Shown here piece after piece: positions 26,948 to 36,200 of a DNA stretch of 64,000 nt; within the stretch, counting starts at the first letter, position 1, and the number at the start of each line of letters is the position of its first letter. The DNA comes from Alkalihalobacterium chitinilyticum. GTDB lineage: Bacteria; Bacillota; Bacilli; Bacillales; Bacillaceae_F. Position numbers and translations under genes: made by a program. The stretch covers positions 58,447 through 122,446 of the forward strand of contig NZ_JAOTPO010000014.1 of NCBI RefSeq assembly GCF_029028005.1. The letters are read 5' to 3'. The notes beneath the pieces are model-generated. The model was not told the DNA's origin, ran no database searches, and saw nothing but the letters and a program-made list of their open reading frames with translations.

Positions 26948-28116
26948 ATGATTAAATTGATTAAGAACGCTGAGGTTTACACCCCTGAATATCTTGGAAA
27001 AAAGGATGTCTTAATTGTAGATCGTAAAATTGGAGCGATAGAAGACAATATCGCAGTGATGGTTTACCTTCTGTTGAGGTTTTAGACGGTAATGGTAAAG
27101 TAATGGTCCCTGGCTTTATAGATCATCATGTTCATATTATCGGTGGGGGTGGCGAAGGAAGCTACCGGACGAGAACACCAGCGTTACAGTTGTCCGATGC
27201 ACTGTTAGGTGGGATTACAACAGTTGTTGGAGTGATCGGAACAGATGGAACAACTAGAACGATGACAAGTCTGATAGCAAAGGCAAAAGCGTTAAAGGAA
27301 GAAGGGATTACTTGTTATGTTCACACTGGATCCTATCAGGTTCCTGTTAAAACATTAACAGGGAAAATTGAGGATGACCTTATTTTAATCGAAGAAGTCA
27401 TAGGAGTAGGAGAAATTGCAATTTCAGACCACCGTTCTTCACAGCCAACGTGTGAAGAGTTAGCTAAAATTGCAGCAGCAGCTCGTGTAGGCGGCATGTT
27501 ATCTGGTAAAGCAGGTATTGTAAATGTGCATATTGGTGATAGTTCTTCTAAACTATCTTTACTTCATGAAATTGTTGAAAACAAAGATATTCCGATTCGT
27601 CAGTTTATACCTACTCATATCAATCGAAACCGGCAATTGTTTGAAGCTGGAATTCTTTATGCTAATCAAGGGGGGTATGTAGATTTAACGACTTCTAGTG
27701 TTCCACAATTTTTTGAACAAGGAGAAGTAAAGTGCAGTACAGGTTTAAAAGAAATGTTAAGTGCAGGTGTACCTGTTGAAAGGATTACATTTACTTCAGA
27801 TGGTCAAGCGAGCCTCCCTGAGTTCGATGAAGACGGCCTGCTGATTGGCCTGCAAATTGGGAAGGTAACCTCTCTTTATCAGGAAGTTAGGGATGCGATT
27901 ATAAATGAAAGAGTGAAAGTGGAAGATGCCATAAAAGTAATTACTTCTAATCCAGCTGATATTCTCAAGCTAACGCAAAAAGGACACATTGAGGTTGGCC
28001 GCGATGCAGATCTAGTATTGTTGGATGAAGAAAGCTATGAAATAAATTCGGTTATGGCATTAGGGCAGAAGATGTTGTGGGATCGAGACTTACTTGTAAA
28101 AGGAACTTTTGAGTGA
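26948..28116 (+). pseudogene. iadA: Isoaspartyl dipeptidase (IadA-type), split by a frameshift
   Basis: RBS AAAGGTGG and ATG at 26948 open the expected N-terminus (LIKNAEVYTPEYLGKKDVLIVDRKIGAIEDN), which stops at 27083. From about 27055 the next frame carries on in homology (DGLPSVEVLDGNGKVMVPGFIDHHVH...) to 28116, so one base has been lost (or two gained) near 27053-27058. The rest is intact: metal ligands HHVH, a metal-bridging residue region in VGEIAISDHRSS, NVHIGDSS, PTHINRN, catalytic-type Asp in TFTSDGQAS, and C-terminal GRDADLVLL. IadA cleaves beta-aspartyl dipeptides in the cytoplasm, the last step expected after cyanophycinase and import. An ATG at 27103 could give a product lacking the N-terminal ~50 residues. 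A sequencing error cannot be excluded. Confidence 0.75.
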
Positions 28117-28262
28117 AAAATTACTAATACAATAGTACACAAAGATGTTTTATAGGTGTTGAATGAAAAAAATTAGAAAAAATATCATTCTACATTCTAT
28201 AAGACTACAAGATAAAAGTTCATTATTATTCAAAATATTATTATAATAAAGTAATAGTAGAA

Positions 28263-28307
28263 ACAAAGAAACACTGTTCTTAAATGGTTCAGTGTTTCTT
28301 TGTATAA
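28263..28307 (+). terminator. Terminator of the sigma-54 operon
   Basis: ACAAAGAAACACTG pairs with CAGTGTTTCTTTGT (14 bp) around a 13-nt loop. It separates the operon from the activator gene, whose own weak promoter (TTGAAC at 28315, TGTATG at 28338, 17 bp apart) may lie just after. Confidence 0.65.
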
Positions 28308-28370
28308 CGCAAACTTGAACCAAAAGTTTAAGCATTGTGTATGCTTTCATCAAAGGAGAGAGGTGAGGGA

Positions 28371-30449
28371 ATGGCCATTGAAACTAAAGAAATTACATTA
28401 TTAGCTGGTTCGGAGGAAACGAGAAGGACTTTATCTGACCAATTAAATGAAATCTTAGGAGATTTTATCCGAGTGAGAAGCTATGCAGTCGATGCTAACG
28501 AAGTAATCACGGTTCATAATCAGCTCGTAATTTTATCCTCTTACCTAATAGAAGAAGAATCAAAGCCTTATATCGGCGAAAACTGCTCGGTTCTCGTTGC
28601 ACATCGTATCGTTAATTTCCAAAACATAGAAAAAATCTATTCAATCCCAAAGGGAGAAAAGGTGCTATATGTAAATGATTATCTAGAGACTGTGAATGAA
28701 GCTATCTCTTCATTTGAAAAATTAGGAATTGACCACTTGGATTTCATTCCATTTTATCCAGGGAAAAAACAGAAAGAACCGGTAAAGTTTGCAATTACAC
28801 CTGGTGAATTAGACCTTGTCCCTTCTTTTGTTGAAGAGGTTATTAATATTGGACCGCGTCTGATTGATATTACGACGTTAATTACGATTTTAAATCGTCT
28901 AGGACTTCTTGAAGCGAGACAAGAACAAGTCTCTGGAAAGTACATAAAAACGATTACTCAATTAAGTAAAAAGTTAGGCAGTTTAAGTCAGGAAGCGACA
29001 ATTAGGACCGAACACCTTAAAAAAGTGGTAAACGGGGTAAACGATGGTATTCTAGCCGTCGATTGTAATGGGAAAATAACTGTTTTTAATGAAATTTTAG
29101 AACGTTTCTTACGTATGCCTGTAAAAAAAGCCGTCAATCGCGATATACAAGATGTTATTTCACATAAAGAATTAGTTCAGTTCATATTAAATGAGCAGGA
29201 AGAAGAAGATCGTTATTTTACAATTGAAGATCGGAGTGTAATTGTTCATCGGTTTACGATTGAAGCAGAGGAGACTGTTGTTGTTACTTTTAAAGATGCT
29301 GAAGAAACGGTTGAAATAGAAAAGAAGTTACGAAAAGAATTGTTAAAAAAGGGGTATTATGCAAAATATTCATTTAACGATATTATCGGACTTCATCCTA
29401 AATTACAAGAGGTCAAAAAAGTTGCAAATAAGCTTGCACGGACGGATTTGACGATTTTAATTGAAGGAGAAAGTGGAACGGGCAAAGAGTTGTTTTCAAG
29501 CTCAATTCATAATGCTTCCCTCAGAAATAAAGGCCCCTTCTTAGCAGTGAATTTTAGTGCCCTTCCTGAAGACTTAGTAGAAAGTGAATTGTTTGGTTAC
29601 GAAGAAGGGGCTTTTACTGGAGCAAAAAAGGGCGGCAGAAAAGGTCTTTTTGAACAAGCAAATGGTGGAACCATTTTTTTAGATGAAATAGGAGATATCA
29701 GCCTGAAAGTTCAAGCCCGATTATTACGAGTTCTTCAAGAAAAGGAATTGCTGCGTATTGGCGGAAATAAAATTATTCCGATTGACGTCCGTGTTATTGC
29801 GGCTACAAATAAAGATCTGTTAGCGCTCATTGAAGAAGGCAAATTTAGAGAGGACTTGTATCACCGGTTAAAAGTACTTTTCTTACATTTACCTGAGTTG
29901 CGAAAACGGAAAGAAGATATTGATTTGCTTGTTCAAGAATTTATAAATCAAAGTGGAAGATTTCATGTGAAAATAGAGCCGCAAGTTTTGTATAAGTTAA
30001 AAGAATATCAATGGTACGGTAATGTAAGAGAATTGAAAAATACGATTGATTATATGTTAGCAGTGTGTGAAGACGATATTATTCGTTTACATGATATTCC
30101 TGATGAGGGGTTTTTCCAACAAAAAAAAGCGCCCCAATTAAACAAGGGCGAAGAGAGATATTCTGCCCCTATAAATGAACCAACAGTAGATCCTTATTTC
30201 CACTACGAGGATGAGCAAGAATTAACAACGCTACTAAAAATAATTGATCAACTGCAACAACAAGGAGAAAGTGTAAGTCGTAAGAAAATAGCTAGGGAAA
30301 CTCAACTGCAAGCACAACCATTATCGGAACAACAAGTCCGATTAAGATTAAATAAATTAGAGCAACGAGGATATATCGAAAAAAGGAAAGGTAGATTAGG
30401 TACCCGCTTAACTAGATTAGGTCAAAAATATATACAAACCGTGTATTAA
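28371..30449 (+). CDS. Sigma-54-dependent transcriptional activator (PAS-AAA+-winged helix)
   Basis: 692 residues from the ATG after GGAGAGAGGTGAGGGA; an upstream in-frame ATG at 28335 lies at the promoter. Residues 1-~190 are an unrecognised sensory region. A PAS-like domain (~210-300, GVNDGILAVDCNGKITVFNEI) precedes an AAA+ domain with Walker A GESGTGKE near 366, the sigma-54-contacting GAFTGA near 412 and Walker B GGTIFLDEIGD. The C-terminus has a winged-helix-like region (SRKKIARETQLQAQPLSEQQVRLRLNKLEQRGYIEKRKGR) instead of the usual Fis helix-turn-helix. It is the likely activator of the -24/-12 promoter at 17841. The signal is probably the dipeptide or a nitrogen cue; unknown. Confidence 0.87.
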   Translation: MAIETKEITLLAGSEETRRTLSDQLNEILGDFIRVRSYAVDANEVITVHNQLVILSSYLIEEESKPYIGENCSVLVAHRIVNFQNIEKIYSIPKGEKVLYVNDYLETVNEAISSFEKLGIDHLDFIPFYPGKKQKEPVKFAITPGELDLVPSFVEEVINIGPRLIDITTLITILNRLGLLEARQEQVSGKYIKTITQLSKKLGSLSQEATIRTEHLKKVVNGVNDGILAVDCNGKITVFNEILERFLRMPVKKAVNRDIQDVISHKELVQFILNEQEEEDRYFTIEDRSVIVHRFTIEAEETVVVTFKDAEETVEIEKKLRKELLKKGYYAKYSFNDIIGLHPKLQEVKKVANKLARTDLTILIEGESGTGKELFSSSIHNASLRNKGPFLAVNFSALPEDLVESELFGYEEGAFTGAKKGGRKGLFEQANGGTIFLDEIGDISLKVQARLLRVLQEKELLRIGGNKIIPIDVRVIAATNKDLLALIEEGKFREDLYHRLKVLFLHLPELRKRKEDIDLLVQEFINQSGRFHVKIEPQVLYKLKEYQWYGNVRELKNTIDYMLAVCEDDIIRLHDIPDEGFFQQKKAPQLNKGEERYSAPINEPTVDPYFHYEDEQELTTLLKIIDQLQQQGESVSRKKIARETQLQAQPLSEQQVRLRLNKLEQRGYIEKRKGRLGTRLTRLGQKYIQTVY

Positions 30450-30459
30450 CAGACGAATA

Positions 30460-30499
30460 AAACGAAGAGCTCGAACACTAAAATTCGAGCTCTTCGTTT
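30460..30499. terminator. Bidirectional terminator after the activator gene
   Basis: A perfect 16-bp stem (AAACGAAGAGCTCGAA with its complement) around an 8-nt loop, T-rich on the plus side and A-rich before it, so it also serves the small minus-strand gene. Confidence 0.85.
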
Positions 30500-30517
30500 G
30501 TATTTATTTACTATTAT

Positions 30518-30598
30518 TTATGATGATTCTTCATTCGTTTCCTTTTTCGCTTCTTCTAACATTTCATTAATCGTTTCAATATACTCATACAAACTCAT
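30518..30598 (-). CDS. 26-residue microprotein
   Basis: A short frame with an AAGGGAGG ribosome binding site 9 nt before its ATG. It encodes an acidic amphipathic helix (MSLYEYIETINEMLEEAKKE, then TNEESS). It sits alone between a bidirectional terminator and a divergent aldo/keto reductase gene. I recognise no family. The strong translation signal and helix-like composition favour a real gene over chance. Confidence 0.5.
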   Translation of the reverse strand: MSLYEYIETINEMLEEAKKETNEESS

Positions 30599-30847
30599 CT
30601 TGGTATTCCTCCCTTTAATAAATAACAAGAATTTTGTTTCAGTAATATTATTTCCAATTTTCTAATTATTAAACTAGTAAACTGTAAAAATAGGAAAATG
30701 AGATTACTAGCTTTTATTAGAATAGGCTAGAAGGAGCAGAAGTCAGTTAGACATTTCAATTTTATCTTATGTAAAAGTTGAGTAGATGTGAGATACTAAG
30801 GCAGTAAATTAAATTATTGGTATTTGTACTAACGAGGAGTGAACAGA

Positions 30848-31750
30848 ATGGATAGAATTAAAATGGGAGAGGATTTATCTTTCTCGAAAATCGTTCATGG
30901 GCATTGGAGATTAAATGATTGGAACTTAACGACAAAAGAGCTTCTTCATTTAACTCATGCTTGTCTAGAAAAAGGATTAACGACGTTCGATCATGCCGAT
31001 ATATACGGGGATTATACTTGTGAAGAGCGTTTTGGCGAAGTCTTAAAACTCGAGCCTAGTTTGCGCTCTAACATAGAAATTGTTACAAAATGCGGGATTA
31101 AGCTTTTATCAAACAAGCATCCAGACCATTACATAAAGCATTATGATACGAGTAAAGATTATATTATAAAGTCGGTCAATCAATCGTTAAACAATCTTGC
31201 TACAGATTATATCGACGTGCTGTTAATTCATCGTCCGGACCCATATATGGATCCGAGTGAAGTAGCGGAAGCTTTTATCCAATTAAAGGCTGATGGTAAA
31301 GTGCGGGCATTTGGCGTATCCAATTTTACCCCGTCTCAAGTTGCGATGCTCGATTCCTATTTACCGTTTTCGTTAGTGACCAATCAGATTGAACTGTCTG
31401 TTTTACATACAACCCCATTTCTTGATGGGTCGATTGACCAATGCCTAGAAAGAAGGATGTCACCGATGGCGTGGTCACCGTTAGCGGGAGGCCGAGTCTT
31501 CACAGGAGAAGATGACCAATCAGTACGAGTTCGTGAAACGATAACCAAATTGAAAGATGAGCTAAATGTGGTGTCCATTGATCAAGTCATGTTAGCGTGG
31601 CTGCTGCAACATCCAGCCAATATCGTCCCTATAATTGGAACAGGGAATTTAGAGAGAATTGAACGTTCGATAGAGGCATTAGACATCAAGCTGACGAGAC
31701 AACAGTGGTTTGACGTTTGGGAGTCTTCCCTTGGCCATGAGGTACCTTAA
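30848..31750 (+). CDS. Aldo/keto reductase (YdhF-type)
   Basis: 300 residues from the ATG after GAGGAGTGAACAG; a GTG at 30839 overlaps the ribosome binding site. TIM-barrel oxidoreductase: N-terminal SKIVHGHWRL, catalytic Asp and Tyr in TFDHADIYGDY, Lys in VTKCG, His in LLIHRPD, and the NADP-binding VPIIGTGNLERI near the C-terminus. Closest in pattern to the E. coli YdhF subgroup. The physiological substrate cannot be deduced. Monocistronic. Confidence 0.85.
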   Translation: MDRIKMGEDLSFSKIVHGHWRLNDWNLTTKELLHLTHACLEKGLTTFDHADIYGDYTCEERFGEVLKLEPSLRSNIEIVTKCGIKLLSNKHPDHYIKHYDTSKDYIIKSVNQSLNNLATDYIDVLLIHRPDPYMDPSEVAEAFIQLKADGKVRAFGVSNFTPSQVAMLDSYLPFSLVTNQIELSVLHTTPFLDGSIDQCLERRMSPMAWSPLAGGRVFTGEDDQSVRVRETITKLKDELNVVSIDQVMLAWLLQHPANIVPIIGTGNLERIERSIEALDIKLTRQQWFDVWESSLGHEVP

Positions 31751-31886
31751 CCAAATGTGTTCCAAAAACAGGCCTCTTAGCGCTTGTCGTTGATAAACCT
31801 GGCATATTTCGGATTTTCGCTATCTAGCAGCAGTGCGGGTGAATAGTGGTGGTCGCCTGCATGTTAATGCTGACATACGAAATGAG

Positions 31887-32064
31887 CGGACTCACAGGCC
31901 CTTATTTCTGTAAAAACGGCTCTTTTTTTAATTTGAAGGACTCAGAGGCTCTTATTTACTACCTTTCGTGTTGTTTTCGAATAAATTTAAGCAAATAGGG
32001 TGCTCTCAGTCCGCCAAACGCCTAAATATGGTGGTTTTTATTAAAATAAGGTCCTCTCAGTCCA
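31887..32064. repeat. Cluster of four ~21-bp interspersed repeats, two on each strand
   Basis: In the 614-bp gap 31751-32364, CGGACTCACAGGCCCTTATT (31887) and AAGGACTCAGAGGCTCTTAT (31936) lie on the plus strand. Two copies in opposite orientation lie at 31993-32013 (AAATAGGGTGCTCTCAGTCC) and 32044-32064 (AAATAAGGTCCTCTCAGTCC). Shared core is GGACTNAGAGG-NCCTTATTT. They are 30-57 bp apart and could pair into large hairpins. A weaker relative may lie near 56690. I see no gene in the gap. Confidence 0.6.
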
Positions 32065-32364
32065 CCAAAGAGTATCAGTAGTCGAAAAGCTACACTTTAA
32101 GCTAGTGCTGTTAACGAAATCAGTGGGGGCTCAAGTCTACCATATGCCGGAATGCCGGCGCTTTCACTTTTCAAAATAGTTGCAGGCATAATTTGCTCGA
32201 AGTCGCTTTGTTCGGTGAAACGCAGCCAGGAGCAGGTCCCTGTTTTTACAGCGTCAGTCGACAGCACAAACCCTTAATGATCAGGCGTCTTTTACTTTTT
32301 TTCGCACATCTTCTTTTTTTCATTTAAAATAGAAGAAACAATATGATACGTAAGGATTGAGAAG

Positions 32365-34272
32365 ATGAGCATTTTTACAGTTGAAAATTTATATAAATCA
32401 TTCGGTGAAAAAGTATTATTCGACCATATTTCCTTTGCCATTGGTGAACGGGAACGAATTGGTCTAATTGGAGTTAACGGAACGGGGAAATCGACATTAT
32501 TGAAGGTACTCTCCAAAGAAGAAGGGATGGAAGATGGGAAGCTCACCCATTCCAACCAGTTGCAGGTTGAATATCTTCCGCAACAACCTGATTTAGACGA
32601 CAACCTAACAACATTAGAGCAAATTTATTACGGTGACTCGCTGATCATGAAAGTGATGCGGGAGTATGAGCAAGCCCTGCATGAACTTCAAAATCAGCCA
32701 GAAAGTAATCAACTTCAAGAACGTCTTTTAAAAATTCAAGCGAAGATGGATGAGTGTGAGGCATGGGAGGCTAACACCGTTGCCAAAACGGTACTGACTC
32801 GTCTGGGGATTACTGATTTTACGAAAAAAGTAAAATATCTATCTGGTGGCCAAAAGAAACGTGTAGCAATTGCGAAAGCGTTAATTCAACCTGCAGATTT
32901 ACTTATATTAGATGAGCCGACGAACCATTTAGACAATGAAACGATTGAATGGTTAGAAGGCTATTTAGCTCAGTATAAAGGGTCGCTCATCATGGTAACG
33001 CACGATCGTTATTTTCTTAATCGAGTGACCAATCGGATTTATGAATTAGATCAAGGGCAGCTTTATACGTATGAGGGAAATTACGAGACGTTCCTAGAGA
33101 AAAAAGCGGAACGTGAAGCGCTCGCAGAACAAAGTGAAGCGAAACGTCAAAACTTATTACGAAGGGAGCTGGCGTGGTTACAACGAGGGGCTAAAGCACG
33201 AACGACGAAACAAAAAGCCCGAATCCAGCGTGCCGAGGAGTTAAGAGATCAAAAAGGCCTTTCACAAAGAGGTGATGTTGATTTTGCAATCGGCTCCACC
33301 CGACTTGGAAAAAAAGTAATTGAAGTAAAAGATATATCAAAGTCTTACGGGGACCACAAGCTGTTTCAGCACCTAAATTATTTAATCGTTCCAGGGGAAA
33401 GATTAGGAATTATTGGGCCAAATGGAACAGGGAAATCTACCTTATTAAATATTTTAGCGAGTAGAATTGAACCGAGTGAAGGTGAAATTGAAGTCGGTGA
33501 AACCGTAAAAATCGCTTATTATACGCAAGATGATGAAGAACTCGATGGGAATTTACGAGTCATTGATTACATTAAAGAAGGTGCTGAGATCGTTCGGACG
33601 GTGGATAATCAAATTATTACGGCTGAGCAAATGTTAGAACGGTTTTTGTTCCCTCGGGCGATGCAATGGACGTATATTCGCAGATTGTCTGGAGGCGAAC
33701 GCCGCCGCCTTTATTTACTTCGTGTCCTGATGGAAGAGCCGAATGTTTTATTTCTCGATGAGCCGACGAATGACCTTGATACACAGACACTGAGTGTATT
33801 AGAAGATTACTTAGATCAATTTCCAGGAGTTGTTTTAACGGTATCCCATGATCGTTACTTCTTAGATCGTGTAGTTGATCACTTGCTCGTCTTTGAAGGG
33901 AACGGTTCAATCAGCCGTTATCAAGGGGCGTATTCGGAATTTATGGAAGACAAGCGACTGGAAAAAGAACTGGAACTTCAAGAAAGAAAAGCGAAAGTGC
34001 AAGAAACGAAAGAACAACCGAAAAAGAAGGAACAACGAAAAAAGTTATCGTATAAAGATCAACAAGAGTGGAATACCATCGAGGAGCGCATTTCAAAGCT
34101 GGAATTAAAAATTGAACAAATTGAAGCGGATATTGTGGCAGCAGGCAGTGATTTCGGGAAAATTAATGACTTAATGAAAGAACAGAAACAAACTGAAGAA
34201 GAGTTGGAACAAGCGATGGAACGGTGGGAAGAGCTTTCCCTATTAGTTGAGGAAATCGAAGGCCAAAAATAA
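32365..34272 (+). CDS. yfmR: ABC-F family ATPase, Uup/YfmR type
   Basis: 635 residues, soluble, two ATPase domains. Domain 1: Walker A GVNGTGKSTLL, signature LSGGQKKR, Walker B LLILDEPTNHLD. A charged linker follows (AERQ..LLRRELAWLQRGAKARTTKQKARIQR, the ribosome-facing P-site interaction region). Domain 2: Walker A GPNGTGKSTLL, signature LSGGERRR, Walker B LFLDEPTNDLD. A C-terminal coiled coil (~560-635) is typical of Uup. In B. subtilis YfmR helps relieve ribosomes stalled on difficult sequences. The linker and C-terminal coil favour Uup/YfmR over antibiotic-resistance ABC-F proteins. Followed 11 nt later by the nucleotidyltransferase gene. Confidence 0.83.
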   Translation: MSIFTVENLYKSFGEKVLFDHISFAIGERERIGLIGVNGTGKSTLLKVLSKEEGMEDGKLTHSNQLQVEYLPQQPDLDDNLTTLEQIYYGDSLIMKVMREYEQALHELQNQPESNQLQERLLKIQAKMDECEAWEANTVAKTVLTRLGITDFTKKVKYLSGGQKKRVAIAKALIQPADLLILDEPTNHLDNETIEWLEGYLAQYKGSLIMVTHDRYFLNRVTNRIYELDQGQLYTYEGNYETFLEKKAEREALAEQSEAKRQNLLRRELAWLQRGAKARTTKQKARIQRAEELRDQKGLSQRGDVDFAIGSTRLGKKVIEVKDISKSYGDHKLFQHLNYLIVPGERLGIIGPNGTGKSTLLNILASRIEPSEGEIEVGETVKIAYYTQDDEELDGNLRVIDYIKEGAEIVRTVDNQIITAEQMLERFLFPRAMQWTYIRRLSGGERRRLYLLRVLMEEPNVLFLDEPTNDLDTQTLSVLEDYLDQFPGVVLTVSHDRYFLDRVVDHLLVFEGNGSISRYQGAYSEFMEDKRLEKELELQERKAKVQETKEQPKKKEQRKKLSYKDQQEWNTIEERISKLELKIEQIEADIVAAGSDFGKINDLMKEQKQTEEELEQAMERWEELSLLVEEIEGQK

Positions 34273-34283
34273 CAGGTGGTTAA

Positions 34284-35054
34284 ATGAAAGAAAAAATCAA
34301 AAACATTCTTTCAGAGATGGAAGCGGCACATCATATAAAAATTATTTATGCGTGTGAAGCAGGCAGTAGAGCTTGGGGTACGGCTTCTTCTGACAGTGAT
34401 TACGATGTTCGTTTTATCTATATCCACCCCATAAACTGGTATCTATCGATTGAGCAAAAGCGAGAGGTATTGGAATTCCCCGTCACGAAGGAACTAGACA
34501 TGGTCGGATGGGATCTAAGAAAAGCGTTAGCATTATTAAACAAGTCCAACCCTACGCTGTTGGAGTGGTTACAATCGAGCATCGTTTATTATGAAAAGGA
34601 CGAGATTGTGAATGAACTGCGTTTGCTTTCACATAGTACGTTTTCCGCTAAAACCTGTTTGTATCATTACCTCAATATGGCGAAACGTAATGTAAAAGGA
34701 GCGTTTAACAGCCCCAGTGCTAACGTCAAGCTCGTCTTAAATGTTGTAAAACCATTACTAGCCTGTAGTTGGATAGAGAAAAATCATTCCATTCCGCCAA
34801 ATCAACTTCAACATTTAATGAATGCAGAACTAACTCCAAGTCCACTTCGATCTGAAATAGATGGGTTATTGGCGAACAAATTAAAAAAAGTTGAAGAAGT
34901 AAAAACAGAAGAATTGATTGCAACACAAGAATATGTGGCTGAACGAATAGTTCAACTGAGCGATTATATAAAAGCGCTAGAGGAAGATAAACAAAACTTT
35001 ACAGAAGCATTAGACCAATTTTTCCAAACAACTTTAGGTAAGATTTGGAATTAA
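34284..35054 (+). CDS. ycgL: YcgL-like predicted nucleotidyltransferase
   Basis: 256 residues. The N-terminal pol-beta-type motif GSRAWGTASSDSDYDVRFIY holds the two metal-binding Asp residues of the fold; a helical C-terminal region (NMAKRNVKGAF, KLVLNVVKPLLAC) follows. The pattern and length agree with the YcgL family of Bacillus, predicted nucleotidyltransferases with no clear substrate. Probably translated from the same message as the ABC-F gene (11-nt gap, RBS AGGTGG). Confidence 0.75.
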   Translation: MKEKIKNILSEMEAAHHIKIIYACEAGSRAWGTASSDSDYDVRFIYIHPINWYLSIEQKREVLEFPVTKELDMVGWDLRKALALLNKSNPTLLEWLQSSIVYYEKDEIVNELRLLSHSTFSAKTCLYHYLNMAKRNVKGAFNSPSANVKLVLNVVKPLLACSWIEKNHSIPPNQLQHLMNAELTPSPLRSEIDGLLANKLKKVEEVKTEELIATQEYVAERIVQLSDYIKALEEDKQNFTEALDQFFQTTLGKIWN

Positions 35055-35088
35055 TTAATCTAAAACTATACTATTAATAACAAAAGCT

Positions 35089-35125
35089 GCCTGATCCAGA
35101 GTACAATAAATGGGTCAGGCTTTTT
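35089..35125 (+). terminator. Terminator after ycgL-like gene
   Basis: GCCTGATCC pairs with GGGTCAGGC (one T-G pair) around a 14-nt loop and is followed by TTTTT. Confidence 0.75.
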
Positions 35126-35269
35126 CGTTTGTTCGCTGTTACTGTGTAACGGTTAGAGGAGTATGAAAAGAAGTCAGAAAAAATCGAAACTTATTAGTAA
35201 TGCAAACGTATATATGGTTTAGTTATGAAGAGAACTTAGTATTAAAAAAATCTGAGGAGAGGTGTAAGC

Positions 35270-35824
35270 GTGAATAAGAAACAAATGATGTTCATGATAG
35301 GGTTATTTGTCATAGCGATTGTCATTGGTGGTTTTATGTATGATGAATACCAGCAATCGTATCCAGAACCTCAACAAGCGTTATTTGCCACCGATCCTAA
35401 TCTAATCTTAATTCCTGCCTACAAGATCGGTAATGAGGCTTTATTCTTCTTATTTAAAGAAGGGAAACATTTAGGTGCAGCTCAATTAAAAAAAGGATTA
35501 CTTGGCTGGAAACCGCCAATGATTACGTACAGTCCTTTAGGTGATGTCGATGCCTACGATAAGCTATCAGGGTATCAAGGATATGGTGGTCACTTAATCT
35601 ACGGGTTAATTCCAGATGGAACCCGTTATGAAGTAATTGTCGAGGAGGAACCAGCTGGACTATTGCCATTAGCGATGCTGCCGGAAGACGAAGTGGAAGA
35701 ATTAGGCCTCGAAGGTTTCTACCTTTGGTATTACGAAAGTGGTGACACGATTAGAGGCGGCACGATTTATTTACGGGACCTTAACACCGGAAAGATTGTC
35801 GATGAATATACAATTTCTAAGTAG
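35270..35824 (+). CDS. Membrane-anchored protein of unknown function
   Basis: 184 residues, GTG start after GAGGAGAGG. One N-terminal membrane segment (~7-24), then an extracytoplasmic domain with LFATDPNLILIPAYKIGNEALFFLFKEG and a strand-rich C-terminus (YLRDLNTGKIVDEYTISK). No recognised family. It begins a run of small membrane or secreted proteins up to 38408, each with its own ribosome binding site and modest gaps, which may be one lineage-specific unit. Confidence 0.6.
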   Translation: MNKKQMMFMIGLFVIAIVIGGFMYDEYQQSYPEPQQALFATDPNLILIPAYKIGNEALFFLFKEGKHLGAAQLKKGLLGWKPPMITYSPLGDVDAYDKLSGYQGYGGHLIYGLIPDGTRYEVIVEEEPAGLLPLAMLPEDEVEELGLEGFYLWYYESGDTIRGGTIYLRDLNTGKIVDEYTISK

Positions 35825-35874
35825 AAAAGCGTTAACTGTGATCTATAGTACTTACTGAAAGGAGTGGGGAGTTT

Positions 35875-36168
35875 TTGAAATTTGATATCCTTGGCATTCT
35901 CTTAACGTTAGGACTCTTTATACTTATTTTTTCACCGATCCTATTTTCAAAAAAGCAGAAAGATAGCACTGAATCTATTGGCTGGGCTGGACTCTTTAAA
36001 TCAAGGTGGTTTGGTATACCATTCATTTTTCTTTTGCTATTTGGGAACTACTCAGAACTTGCATTTCTTAATTTAGCACTTATCATTACATGTTCTATCA
36101 TTGCTTCTTTCTTGATTTCATTCATAGCAAATCGAAAATTATTGGTGAAAAGCAAAGATGTGTCATAA
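35875..36168 (+). CDS. Small three-TM membrane protein
   Basis: 97 residues, TTG start after AAGGAGTGGGGAG. Three hydrophobic segments (~5-22, ~45-62, ~66-88) around a polar loop KKQKDSTES, with a basic C-terminus. No family recognised. Confidence 0.55.
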   Translation: MKFDILGILLTLGLFILIFSPILFSKKQKDSTESIGWAGLFKSRWFGIPFIFLLLFGNYSELAFLNLALIITCSIIASFLISFIANRKLLVKSKDVS

Positions 36169-36200
36169 GGTGAAATGGGTAATGAAGGGAGAATTAGTCA

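Noticed and set aside
31751-32364. Insertion sequence remnant in the repeat-bearing gap
   Set aside because: No transposase fragment or terminal inverted repeats with target duplication could be found; only short interspersed elements.
32365-34272. Antibiotic-resistance ABC-F protein
   Set aside because: Linker and C-terminal coiled coil fit the housekeeping Uup/YfmR group, and no resistance context is present.
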